A stretch of 64,000 bases of DNA, taken from NCBI GenBank assembly GCA_030431515.1, contig JAUIIX010000006.1, forward strand, positions 1-64,000, in the 5' to 3' direction. Source of the stretch: a bacterium (GTDB lineage Bacteria > Bacteroidota > Ignavibacteria > Kapaibacteriales > UBA2268). Position 1 is the stretch's first letter. Each line of letters starts with the position of its first letter. The translations under genes were made by a program, and so were the position numbers. The notes under the pieces are model-generated. The model was not told the origin of the DNA and searched no databases. It worked only from the letters and a program-made list of their open reading frames with translations. This document shows positions 42,463-52,568 of the stretch, one piece after another.

Positions 42463-43596
42463 TTAATTTAGCAATCCATCAATAATCGATTTCATTTTAA
42501 TATTATTATTATCAATATTAAAAATATCAGCAGTTAATCTTGAATTATTTTTAAAATTATTTAATTCTGTATCATTTAATGATTGAATTTTTCTCGCTAA
42601 ATTTTCAGGATCATAATTATCAGATAAAATACCAAGTTTATATTCATTTACAATTTTGCTAATTTCAGGAGTTGGACCAAATGCTAAACATAAACCTGCT
42701 TGAATAAACTCAAACAACTTATTAGGCAAACAATTTAATAAATTAAAAGTTGTTGGGAAAAAGAAAAATATTCCAATATCATATTGAACTAACATCGTAT
42801 TTATATCTTCAAAAGGTACTGGGTCTAATATTCTAATATTCTTTTTATTTTTAATTAATAAATTTAATTTATCATAATAATATTGCTTAGATTTAACTAA
42901 ATATAGATCCAAAGAATACTTGTCTGGATCAAGATAATCCATCATTTTAATCATTGATTCAATGTTTCTTTCTGGAGTTGCGTTTCCATGGTGAACTAAT
43001 TTAATTTTATCATAATTATCTTTTAAATCTGATTTATTTATTCCCTTTTCAGGCAAACTTAAATATGTCTCACAATCTAAATTAAAATGTTTTTTATATT
43101 CAGAAGCTATTCCATCACTAACTGTTATTAGTTTATCTGATTGCTTTACAAAGTTATTTAATAAATAAGTATAGTAGGCTTTTTTTCGTATTCTCCAGAA
43201 AAATCTATTTTGAAATTGACTAGGAAAATATTCTCTCAAATCAAGCATCACTTTAGTGTTTTTTGATTTTAATTTTAATGTTAAATATATTAATTCAATA
43301 TTCTCACAAATAATTAAATCATAATTATTGTTTTGTAATTCTTTGAAGGTATCTTGGCTAACATTATTAAATAATAATAAATCATTAAATAATTTATATA
43401 ATCGAGTGTATAGTATTATATTTACTAAATCAATATTCATTTTCTTTTTAAAATAATATTGTTTTACCTCTCTTTCAGATTTATTATAATTTAGCAAATC
43501 AAGTGAATAATTATTATCTAATAAAAAGTTTAATAATCTATTTGGTCTAGGATTATTATTAATATTATTTGAAGTAATAAGTAATATTTTCTTCAT
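42463..43596 (-). CDS. Glycosyltransferase (GT4-like), paralog of 41305..42459
   Basis: KLVHHGNATPERNIESMIKMM; CLPNKLFEFIQAGLCLAFGP. Confidence 0.8.
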   Translation of the reverse strand: MKKILLITSNNINNNPRPNRLLNFLLDNNYSLDLLNYNKSEREVKQYYFKKKMNIDLVNIILYTRLYKLFNDLLLFNNVSQDTFKELQNNNYDLIICENIELIYLTLKLKSKNTKVMLDLREYFPSQFQNRFFWRIRKKAYYTYLLNNFVKQSDKLITVSDGIASEYKKHFNLDCETYLSLPEKGINKSDLKDNYDKIKLVHHGNATPERNIESMIKMMDYLDPDKYSLDLYLVKSKQYYYDKLNLLIKNKKNIRILDPVPFEDINTMLVQYDIGIFFFFPTTFNLLNCLPNKLFEFIQAGLCLAFGPTPEISKIVNEYKLGILSDNYDPENLARKIQSLNDTELNNFKNNSRLTADIFNIDNNNIKMKSIIDGLLN

Positions 43597-44591
43597 TTAT
43601 TAACGCCAAAAAATAATTCTTCATATTTATTAGCAATAACTTCATCGCCAAAATTATCAATTACATATTGCCTATTTTTTAGAGATTTAGTTAATTTATC
43701 TTCATTACTTAGTTTAGACCAATCCAAAATACCTTTAATAAATTCATCTTCAGAATTATATCCAAAATCCTCCCAAAACTCTTTAATTAATGGATTTTCC
43801 CACATATTATAAAAGCCCTGCAAGCCAACAAGTAAACCTTCAGCAAAACTATAATGAAAAGATTCGTCATCGCTGTAACTAATAATTATGTCATTATCGT
43901 TTAGCAAATTAGCAACTTCACTTCTCTCTTCTTTTAAGTTATTATTTTTATTTCTTTGAATAATATTAACAGAATTATTTAAATCAAGAATCTTAATCTC
44001 AGCATCTAATATTTTTCTTTGTTCATCAGAATTAGCACTTTTAATTGCAATTATATTTAGTTTAAATTCATTATCTAATTTAATTAATTTATTAAAAGTT
44101 CTAATTAAATTCAAATATCCTTTTCGAATATCAAAATCAACACTCAAAGCACAAATATTTTTATCATAATTCTTTTTTAAAAATGGAAATGAATTAACAT
44201 CTAAAGCATTAGGTATAGTAATAGTATTTGCTTTATCATCTATTCTATTTTTAAAATCAAGTTCATATTGATGATTGACAAATATCAAATTACTAATATT
44301 TTGCCACTTAATCATCTGCATATATTTAGTTTCAATTTCGTATCTATGCAAGCGAACAAAAACCTTTCTATCTTTCCAATTCTTTTTAGAAATATGCCAA
44401 GCAAACTTATTAGCCCATTCATTCCAAATCACCTTACCTTTCACCTTATAATGCCAATAATCACGATTTCTTTCTAAAAATAAATATTGAATAGAGTATT
44501 TCTTTTCAAGTATTTTTAGAATTGGTTCAGCAAAATGTTCTTTCCCTTTGTAGCACACAAAAGTAATATCATATTTCGGTTGGAATAACAA
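43593..44591 (-). CDS. Glycosyltransferase-like protein
   Basis: GT-B-like C-terminal half (CALSVDFDIRKGYLNLIRTFNKL...YSFAEGLLVGLQGF). Confidence 0.6.
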   Translation of the reverse strand: MLFQPKYDITFVCYKGKEHFAEPILKILEKKYSIQYLFLERNRDYWHYKVKGKVIWNEWANKFAWHISKKNWKDRKVFVRLHRYEIETKYMQMIKWQNISNLIFVNHQYELDFKNRIDDKANTITIPNALDVNSFPFLKKNYDKNICALSVDFDIRKGYLNLIRTFNKLIKLDNEFKLNIIAIKSANSDEQRKILDAEIKILDLNNSVNIIQRNKNNNLKEERSEVANLLNDNDIIISYSDDESFHYSFAEGLLVGLQGFYNMWENPLIKEFWEDFGYNSEDEFIKGILDWSKLSNEDKLTKSLKNRQYVIDNFGDEVIANKYEELFFGVNK

Positions 44592-44690
44592 TTAAAGGGA
44601 TTGGATTAGTTGGTATAGTTTTTCGCAGACGATGGATTCTTCAAATTTCTCTTCAAATAATTTCTTAGCGTTTATTGATTTCTGAATATT
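44592..44690 (-). pseudogene. 3' remnant of a glycosyltransferase gene
   Basis: Minus strand reads IQKSINAKKLFEEKFEESIVCEKLYQLIQSL*, resembling a GT4 C-terminal helix; no body upstream. Confidence 0.6.
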
Positions 44691-45559
44691 GAATCTAAAT
44701 ATTTAGAATATGTTTTAGCACCCATATAATTTAAGTGACCAATATCACCATATTCTATATCACTTAATCTAAAATTAGAATGATTTAAATGAATAAAATT
44801 ATACTTATTACTATACTCATTAAACTTATCTTTTGTAAAAGTTCTAATTTCGTTATTATCTATGTATGTTGGTGTTTCAAGTAAAATAATTGTAATATGA
44901 TTATCGTTGCAATATTTTATTATCTTTTCTAAATATTCATTTTGATAAATTGAAAAACTATATTTTGTTAATTTAGTGGTTTTTGATAAATGCAAAGCTT
45001 CTTTTAATTTGTTTCGAATTAAATAGTTGTATCCACCTATACTATAATCATTAAGATGAACCAAATTAAAAAGAGATTTAACTGTTGTTTTTAATAATAC
45101 TAATGAAGATTTAACATAACTTTGTATAACTGCAATACTATTAATATCATATAAATAATATAATTCTTCTATTTCACACATTGGAGCTAAATATGATAAT
45201 TTTGTTGTCAAAATTCTTTTATCCTTTAACCATCTATCATCATCAACTTTTATTAGGTTCTGTGGTCTGTAGGAAATAAGTACAGTGTCTAAACCAATTA
45301 TAGCATTTATATATTTAAGTTTAATAAAGCTATAAATATAAGCATCTGCACTATTTGATAGATTTAAGCTAGTAAAAATTGTATCGTTTATCGCACATTC
45401 AGTATGAGAATCACCAAGTATTAAAGTCTTATTATGTTTAAATTTATTTATAAAAATATAATCAGGATAATTGATTTTAACAGTTGAATAAATAAGAATA
45501 CCTATCATTATTATATTGATAAGAAAAAAAAATATAATATATTTTATAAATTTAAACAT
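44672..45559 (-). CDS. SGNH-hydrolase-like membrane-anchored protein
   Basis: TLILGDSHTECAINDTIF block I; GDIGHLNYMGAKTYSKYL C-terminal block; follows MBOAT. Confidence 0.7.
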   Translation of the reverse strand: MFKFIKYIIFFFLINIIMIGILIYSTVKINYPDYIFINKFKHNKTLILGDSHTECAINDTIFTSLNLSNSADAYIYSFIKLKYINAIIGLDTVLISYRPQNLIKVDDDRWLKDKRILTTKLSYLAPMCEIEELYYLYDINSIAVIQSYVKSSLVLLKTTVKSLFNLVHLNDYSIGGYNYLIRNKLKEALHLSKTTKLTKYSFSIYQNEYLEKIIKYCNDNHITIILLETPTYIDNNEIRTFTKDKFNEYSNKYNFIHLNHSNFRLSDIEYGDIGHLNYMGAKTYSKYLDSIFRNQ

Positions 45560-46989
45560 TAAAATTGAAAATAAATAAATTCACTCTGACTTCCTCCCAT
45601 AGAAATCACTAAATAAAAAACAAAGGAATATATTAGAATTTGTAAATATTTTGATTTTTCTTTTATATCTAAGCCAAATTGCTTGTTTCGACAAAACCAC
45701 TCAACTAATACTAATACAATAAGTGCAAATAGTAAATCATATAGATTAGTTTGTAATTTTCCTGAAAAAATAGCACTAAACTTTATATCAAAAAGAGAAG
45801 TATTAAATATACCTCCAATATAAGTAAAAGCTGAGCTAAGATTATCGGATCTAAAAAATATCCATAATAAGCATGTAAGTGAAAAAGTAAATAAAATCTT
45901 TGGTATTTCAAAGTATTTATTTGGTAATATAAATATTCTTAATGAAAATACAGAAGGTAGATATAGTAAACCATTAAAAAAACCCCAAGCTATAAAAGTC
46001 CAGTTCGAACCATGCCAAAGCCCACTAATTGTAAAAGTAATAATCAAATTCGTTAAATGTTTGATTTTAGATACCCTACTTCCACCTAATGGTATATAAA
46101 CATAATCTCTAAACCATGAGGATAAAGAAATATGCCATCTCTTCCAGAATTCATTTATGCTTCTTGAAAAATATGGGAATGCAAAGTTTTGCATTAGTTG
46201 AAAACCAAATAATTTTGAAACACCAATAGCTATATCTGAGTATCCCGAAAAATCACCATAAATTTGAAATGCAAATAAAACAGAGCCTATTACCAATGTA
46301 CTTCCTGGGAGAACTTCGGAATTATCAAATATATACGCTACACCTGTAGCACAATTATCCGCAATAACAACCTTTTTAAAAAATCCCCATAGAATTTGTC
46401 GCAGTCCATCTACAGCCAAGTTATAATCAAACTGTTTTAAAGTACTAAACTGAGGTAAAAGATTTTGTGCTCTTTCAATAGGTCCTGCTACTAATTGAGG
46501 AAAAAAACTTACAAAAGTAAAAAATTGAATCGGATCATTAGTGGGCTTTAAATGATTTCTATATATATCGATTGTATAACTCAAAGTTTGGAAAGTATAA
46601 AAACTTATCCCAACTGGTAGAATTATATTTAATGTGGCAATGTCTTGTTGGTAACCTATTTCTGATAATAGTATTACAAAATTATCAATAAAAAAATTAA
46701 AATATTTGAAAAATCCAAGAACTCCAAGATTAATTGCTAAACTGGCTATTAAATAATATCTTTTTTTTGTTATATTGCTTGTCGAATATAGTTTTTGACC
46801 TATTATATAATCAGCAAGACTACTTAAAAATATTAATCCTAAAAATTTCCAATCCCACCAGCCATAGAAGACATAACTAACTACAAGCAAAAATAAATTT
46901 CTATAATTAATATTTTTTGAAAAGAAAAACCAATAGAATATAAATACTATTGGAAGAAACATAATAAATTCAATAGAATTAAATAACAT
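45559..46989 (-). CDS. MBOAT family O-acyltransferase (AlgI-like)
   Basis: FFPQLVAGPIERAQNLLPQF, INEFWKRWHISLSSWFRDYVYIPLGGSR, GLWHGSNWTFIAWG. Confidence 0.93.
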   Translation of the reverse strand: MLFNSIEFIMFLPIVFIFYWFFFSKNINYRNLFLLVVSYVFYGWWDWKFLGLIFLSSLADYIIGQKLYSTSNITKKRYYLIASLAINLGVLGFFKYFNFFIDNFVILLSEIGYQQDIATLNIILPVGISFYTFQTLSYTIDIYRNHLKPTNDPIQFFTFVSFFPQLVAGPIERAQNLLPQFSTLKQFDYNLAVDGLRQILWGFFKKVVIADNCATGVAYIFDNSEVLPGSTLVIGSVLFAFQIYGDFSGYSDIAIGVSKLFGFQLMQNFAFPYFSRSINEFWKRWHISLSSWFRDYVYIPLGGSRVSKIKHLTNLIITFTISGLWHGSNWTFIAWGFFNGLLYLPSVFSLRIFILPNKYFEIPKILFTFSLTCLLWIFFRSDNLSSAFTYIGGIFNTSLFDIKFSAIFSGKLQTNLYDLLFALIVLVLVEWFCRNKQFGLDIKEKSKYLQILIYSFVFYLVISMGGSQSEFIYFQF

Positions 46990-48139
46990 TCTTTATAATC
47001 TCATTATATTTACTTGCATGTTCATTCCAATCAAATTGTTTCATTTCCAAATCTACATTTATCTCTATTTCATCATTATCAAAATAATTCAATATTTCTT
47101 CTTTTAATTTTATTAAATCCTTTGCCTCGTAAATATGATAATAATTACTCAAACTCCATTTATCTTTAAGTATTTCAAAGGTTCCACCTACATTTGTTGC
47201 AATAATTGGACATCCAGCAAATAATGCATCTAATACACTTGTTGGCAATCCCTCTGTATAACTTGGATTGATAAATAAGGGTTTATTCTTTAATATAGAG
47301 ATTACTTCACTATGTTTTAATTTACCTAAAAAATGAACTCTATCCTGTAATTTATATTCTATGACTAATTCACTTAATTTTGATTTATACTCACCATCAC
47401 CAATTACATGCAGAATAATATTTGTCTGTAAATCTTTTAACACTTCAACAATATCCTGAACACCTTTACCGTCTATTAATCTTCCAACAAAGGCAATATT
47501 CTTTTTATCCTTAAACTTTTCAAAATAAGCTGATGTTTGTAAATCTTTAAAATAATTTACATCAACTCCTCTATATACTACTTCAATTTGTTTTGTAATA
47601 TTAAATTTATCTTGTAAAAATAATTTACCAGCTTCTGAAACACAAACTATTTTATCTGACAAATATAAAGTTAATTTGCCTAATGTTTGCATATAAGTCT
47701 TATTAACAAATGAAATAAGTTTACTATCTAATTTAGAATAATCACTTCCATGTTCAACATGGATTAATTTGATTTTTCTGAATCTAAATTTTGCAAAAAA
47801 TGAACCTAAACTGGTGTTAAAAAAAAACATCGTCCTTGTCATGACGATGTTATAATCTACTTTATATAAGTTTATAAACATTTTCCAAAATTGTAATTTC
47901 CAAAATTTAGCAAGAGGAAAATTATTTACTACAAAAAAGGCGGGGTATCTTATGACTTTTACATTATTATGTATAATCTCTAATTCAGTAGCATTTTCTG
48001 TATTTGGAGTAAATATGGTAATTTCATAATTTTCATAATTCTTAGATAGATACTTTACAAAATTATCAACATGACTTTCCAAACCACCTGTATGAGGTAA
48101 AAAATTACCTGGGAAAATTATGAGTTTAATTTTCTCCAT
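46979..48139 (-). CDS. Glycosyltransferase family 4
   Basis: FVGRLIDGKGVQDIVEVL; NPSYTEGLPTSVLDALFAGCPIIATNVGG. Confidence 0.92.
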   Translation of the reverse strand: MEKIKLIIFPGNFLPHTGGLESHVDNFVKYLSKNYENYEITIFTPNTENATELEIIHNNVKVIRYPAFFVVNNFPLAKFWKLQFWKMFINLYKVDYNIVMTRTMFFFNTSLGSFFAKFRFRKIKLIHVEHGSDYSKLDSKLISFVNKTYMQTLGKLTLYLSDKIVCVSEAGKLFLQDKFNITKQIEVVYRGVDVNYFKDLQTSAYFEKFKDKKNIAFVGRLIDGKGVQDIVEVLKDLQTNIILHVIGDGEYKSKLSELVIEYKLQDRVHFLGKLKHSEVISILKNKPLFINPSYTEGLPTSVLDALFAGCPIIATNVGGTFEILKDKWSLSNYYHIYEAKDLIKLKEEILNYFDNDEIEINVDLEMKQFDWNEHASKYNEIIKNVI

Positions 48140-49178
48140 AATATTCTAAATACCAATTTATGAATTGGTTAATTCCATATTCAATGGTTGTTTCAGGTTT
48201 ATATCCTACGTCTTCTATTAAATTTTGAACATCTGCATTTGAAGCAGGTACATCACCTGGCTGCATTGGTAAATAAATCTTTTTAGCAACTTTACCTAAT
48301 TTACGTTCTATTTCTTCTATAAAATACATTAATTCAACTGGGTCATTATTCCCTATATTATAAAGAGAATACGGAGCAAAACTTTTTGCAATTCCATCTT
48401 CATCAGTCCAATTTTCTACTGCTTTAGGAATTCTATTCATTACTTTAAAAATACCCTCAGTTATATCATCTATATAAGTAAAGTCACGAATCATTTTACC
48501 TTCATTATATATTTCAATTGATTCATTTGCTAATATCTTTTTAGTGAATATAAACATAGCCATGTCTGGTCTTCCCCAAGTTCCATACACACTAAAAAAC
48601 CTCAATCCAGTAGTGGGTATATTATATAATGAAGAATAAGAATGAGCCATTAATTCATTAGCTTTTTTACTGGCTGCATAAATAGATAATGGGTGATCAA
48701 CATTGTGTTCTACAGAAAAAGGAGAACGTTTATTTCCACCATAAACAGAACTCGATGAAGCATAAACTAAATGTTTAACTTCATTATGTCTGCAACCTTC
48801 CAAGATATTTAAAAAGCCAGTAATATTAAAATCAACATAATCATGAGGGTGAGTTAATGAATGTCTCACTCCAGCTTGAGCTGCAAGATTAACTACATAG
48901 TCGAATTGTTCATTTGCAAATAAATTTGCCATTCCTTCTCTATCGGTCAAATCTAATTTAATAAATCTATAATTTGAATACTTTTCACTTTGTAAAAATT
49001 GATTATATTTAATATCATCTTTCTTAATACCATGATTTAATAATCTATCATATTTTAAATTCAAATCATAATAATCATTAATAATATCAAGACCTACTAT
49101 CTCAACATCTTCTTTAAATAACCTACCAACTAAATGATAACCAATAAAACCTGCCGTCCCTGTAACTAAAATTTTCAT
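48126..49178 (-). CDS. NAD-dependent epimerase, UDP-glucuronate 4-epimerase-like
   Basis: VTGTAGFIGYHLVGRL; NLAAQAGVRHSLTHPHDYVDFNI; RFFSVYGTWGRPDMA. Confidence 0.9.
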   Translation of the reverse strand: MKILVTGTAGFIGYHLVGRLFKEDVEIVGLDIINDYYDLNLKYDRLLNHGIKKDDIKYNQFLQSEKYSNYRFIKLDLTDREGMANLFANEQFDYVVNLAAQAGVRHSLTHPHDYVDFNITGFLNILEGCRHNEVKHLVYASSSSVYGGNKRSPFSVEHNVDHPLSIYAASKKANELMAHSYSSLYNIPTTGLRFFSVYGTWGRPDMAMFIFTKKILANESIEIYNEGKMIRDFTYIDDITEGIFKVMNRIPKAVENWTDEDGIAKSFAPYSLYNIGNNDPVELMYFIEEIERKLGKVAKKIYLPMQPGDVPASNADVQNLIEDVGYKPETTIEYGINQFINWYLEYYGEN

Positions 49179-51058
49179 GTTAAATACTCTTCATACCATT
49201 GTTGAAAAATGAATAAATTCCAAATCAATACATTCCTATTTACTTTATCGATATAAAATTCATTTTTAATTTTTTTAATCTCTTCTAATTTAAAAATACC
49301 TTGTTTTAAAATTCTTTCATCACTCAATAATTCTAAGACATTGCTTTTTAATTCATTTCTAAGCCAATTTTCAATAGGTATTGAAAACCCTTGCTTCTTT
49401 CTTTCTATAAGATTACTCGGAACATATCGATATAAAACATCTCTTAATACTGATTTAGTTTTATTATTTCGATATTTATAATTATAAGGTAATCTTAAAG
49501 AAAATTCAACCACTTCTTTATCTAAAAATGGCACTCTTGTCTCTAACGAATTATACATTGCTGCTCTATCAACTTTAACTAAAATATCATTTACTAAAAT
49601 TGTTTTTATATCATAATAACCGAACACATCGCTTTTCAAAATATAATTCGGTTTATTTTTGTCTTGAATAATATTATTATTAATTAAAATAGAATTCGTT
49701 AACAAATTAAAATATATCTTATATTTTTCAATTAAATCCTTTTCTTTTATAAAATTTAATATTTTATTATAATTATTAATATTTAACTCTTTGCTTAGAA
49801 AGTATAATTTATTTCCAAACAAAGATTTAATAAATTTAATAAATAACTTTAAAGGTATTTCTTTAATACCACTTGTAAAACTTAGAATCTTATAAAACAA
49901 GAAATAGTGATTATAACCATAAAATAATTCGTCTCCACCATCTCCAGAAAGTGAAACCGTTACCTTTTCTTTAGCTAATTTAGAAACCAAATAAGTTGGT
50001 ATTTGCGAAGAATCAGCAAATGGTTCATCATACATTTTTGGAATCAAAGATACAACTTTTGACAAATCATCATTAGTTAAAATAAGATCTGTATGATTAG
50101 TACCTATATGATCTGCCACACTCTTCGCAAATACGGATTCATCATATCTTTTATCTTCAAATCCAATAGAGAAAGTATTGATCTTTGTTGTAGAATTTTT
50201 CTGCATTAAAGCTACTACTAAAGAAGAATCAACTCCACCAGATAAAAAAGCCCCAAATGGAACATCTGTTCTCATCTGCATTTTAACGCTATTTTCTATC
50301 AGATTATCTAATTTATTTACCGACTCTTCATAGCTTAAATCTAATTCAATTCCATCACCAAATTTACTTAATTTATCAGAATCCCAATAACAATGTTTAG
50401 TAAAAGTAAAATTATTAACCTCCAAATCTAAATAATACCCTGGTTCTAATTTATAAGTATTCTCAAATATAGAATTTGGATGATTGATATAAGATAAATT
50501 CAAAAATTCATTTAAAGCTGTAGAATTAATTTCTTTGTTAAACGAAGGAAACTTCATTATTGGCTTTAATTCAGATGCAAACACAAAAGAATGAGTATCA
50601 GTAAAATAATAAAGTGGCTTTTCACCAATTCTATCTCTTGCAATAAATAACTTTAATTCATTTTTATCATAAAGAGCAAATGCAAACATCCCAATACATT
50701 TCTCTAAAGCCACCTTTAAACCATATAATTCAATTAATTCTAATAATACTTCAGTATCAGAACTACCTTTCCAATTAATATTATTTTCAGATTCAATTTC
50801 AGATTTTAATTCTAAATAATTATAAATCTCACCGTTCAAAGTAATAACATATCTACCAGAATGCGAAATCATAGGCTGATGACCAGACTCACTCAAGTCT
50901 AAAATCGCAAGACGCTTATGCCCTAATACTACATTAGTCTGAGTATCTTGCCAAGTTCCGTCGCTATCAGGTCCTCTATGCTTGATACTCTCCAACATGC
51001 TGTAAATAACTTCTTCAGCTACTCTACTCTTGCTTATATATCCTGCTATTCCGCACAT
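49175..51058 (-). CDS. Asparagine synthase (glutamine-hydrolysing) family, copy 1
   Basis: MCGIAGYISK; SIKHRGPDSDG; FGAFLSGGVDSSLVVALM. Confidence 0.93.
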   Translation of the reverse strand: MCGIAGYISKSRVAEEVIYSMLESIKHRGPDSDGTWQDTQTNVVLGHKRLAILDLSESGHQPMISHSGRYVITLNGEIYNYLELKSEIESENNINWKGSSDTEVLLELIELYGLKVALEKCIGMFAFALYDKNELKLFIARDRIGEKPLYYFTDTHSFVFASELKPIMKFPSFNKEINSTALNEFLNLSYINHPNSIFENTYKLEPGYYLDLEVNNFTFTKHCYWDSDKLSKFGDGIELDLSYEESVNKLDNLIENSVKMQMRTDVPFGAFLSGGVDSSLVVALMQKNSTTKINTFSIGFEDKRYDESVFAKSVADHIGTNHTDLILTNDDLSKVVSLIPKMYDEPFADSSQIPTYLVSKLAKEKVTVSLSGDGGDELFYGYNHYFLFYKILSFTSGIKEIPLKLFIKFIKSLFGNKLYFLSKELNINNYNKILNFIKEKDLIEKYKIYFNLLTNSILINNNIIQDKNKPNYILKSDVFGYYDIKTILVNDILVKVDRAAMYNSLETRVPFLDKEVVEFSLRLPYNYKYRNNKTKSVLRDVLYRYVPSNLIERKKQGFSIPIENWLRNELKSNVLELLSDERILKQGIFKLEEIKKIKNEFYIDKVNRNVLIWNLFIFQQWYEEYLT

Positions 51059-51060
51059 AA

Positions 51061-51120
51061 CTAAACAAGTTCCTTAACTAAAGTAGTAAATTTCTGACCC
51101 ATCATATTTATATTAAATAT
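51061..51120 (-). pseudogene. Possible 3' remnant of a glycosyltransferase gene
   Basis: Minus strand reads KIFNINMMGQKFTTLVKELV*, resembling a GT4 C-terminus. Confidence 0.35.
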
Positions 51121-52568
51121 TTTTTAATTAAATAAATTGGATTTTGTTTTCTTAATATTTTAAAGTAAATTATTAACGAAAATAACAACATTAAAATAGT
51201 GTATATTCCAATCTGAAAATATAAACCCAATTCCCTAACAAAATAATAAAAAAGACTTAAAAAAGTAAAAGTTATTAAAATAATAATAGCATTTGTAAAA
51301 TTGAATCTCAGTGAATATGATTTATAAGATAAGTATAATTCAAATAGAAATAGAATAATATTACCTATTAAATAACTTATTGCTACTGCGAATAAATTAA
51401 ACTCAGTTATAAAAAATATCAATATTAATAGCTCAGTAATGTTTTTAGCAAAATAAGAATATACCCTTAAATATGATTTTTTTGAAATAGTTATACCCAA
51501 AGATGTAATCCACGAAATACTTTGAATCATAGAACCTAAGACTAATATAAAAACATAATTACCTGCTTGGAAATATAATTCTGAAGATAGTATTTTAATT
51601 ATCATATCTGTAGTATAAACTAAAAATAGCCCTGCTATTGCAATTAATATCATATATAAATTTAATACTATATTATAGGTTTCCTCTGAATCTTTTTCTT
51701 TAAATATGGATAATGAAAAAGGCCCCCAAGCTGTTGTAAATGCCTGAATTGGCAACTGAATTATAAATGCTACTCTAAATGCTATTGCATATATTCCTAA
51801 TTTATCTTCTGTTAGATAATTAGAAATAAATCCTCTTTCAAATACGGGGCTTATTGCACTTATAAAACTTACTAATCCTAATGGTAATGCGTAATAAAAT
51901 AGTTCCTTCAATATCTTTGTATCTTTTTTAAATTCTAACCATTCAAAGACAAATATTAATCCTATTAGGGCAAAGATACTTCTTGTAGATAAAATAATTA
52001 TAAATATATCAACTAAATCTACATGGAAATATTTTATACCTATTATTATTCCACTAAATGAAAATACTACAGAACCTATATTTAATAATAAAAATTTATA
52101 TTTTGAGAATGTCCATTTTAAAATATTACTTGTATAATTTATCAGCATTCCTACTGGTATTTGTAATAATATGTAGGGCATTAACTCATTATATTTATCT
52201 GTATTTAAATAATAAAACGATAAATCATTCGAAAAATAGTAAAATATTGGGAATAATGCAATTATAAAAATAAGTTGAATTAGTAAGGAACTGCTTACTA
52301 TTAGTTTTTTTTCATTTTTTTCATTATATTCATAAAAATATCTGGCTAATGCTGAATCTTGACCCCATACTACAGCAATAACTAATACATTAATTAAAAT
52401 GTTTATAGAATCGAAGACACCAAATTCTTCTACACTTAAATAACGTGTTAAAAATGGAAAAGCAAACATCATAAATACTGCATTTAATGCGTTTGCTCCA
52501 CCATATACTATACTATCTTTTAGTAGAAACTTTATTCTATTTTGTTGCGTCGATTTTTCTTTTTTCAA
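51108..52568 (-). CDS. Wzx-type polysaccharide flippase/translocase
   Basis: LLKDSIVYGGANALNAVFMMFAFPFLTRYLSVEEFGVFD; ~12 TM segments. Confidence 0.9.
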   Translation of the reverse strand: MKKEKSTQQNRIKFLLKDSIVYGGANALNAVFMMFAFPFLTRYLSVEEFGVFDSINILINVLVIAVVWGQDSALARYFYEYNEKNEKKLIVSSSLLIQLIFIIALFPIFYYFSNDLSFYYLNTDKYNELMPYILLQIPVGMLINYTSNILKWTFSKYKFLLLNIGSVVFSFSGIIIGIKYFHVDLVDIFIIILSTRSIFALIGLIFVFEWLEFKKDTKILKELFYYALPLGLVSFISAISPVFERGFISNYLTEDKLGIYAIAFRVAFIIQLPIQAFTTAWGPFSLSIFKEKDSEETYNIVLNLYMILIAIAGLFLVYTTDMIIKILSSELYFQAGNYVFILVLGSMIQSISWITSLGITISKKSYLRVYSYFAKNITELLILIFFITEFNLFAVAISYLIGNIILFLFELYLSYKSYSLRFNFTNAIIILITFTFLSLFYYFVRELGLYFQIGIYTILMLLFSLIIYFKILRKQNPIYLIKKYLI

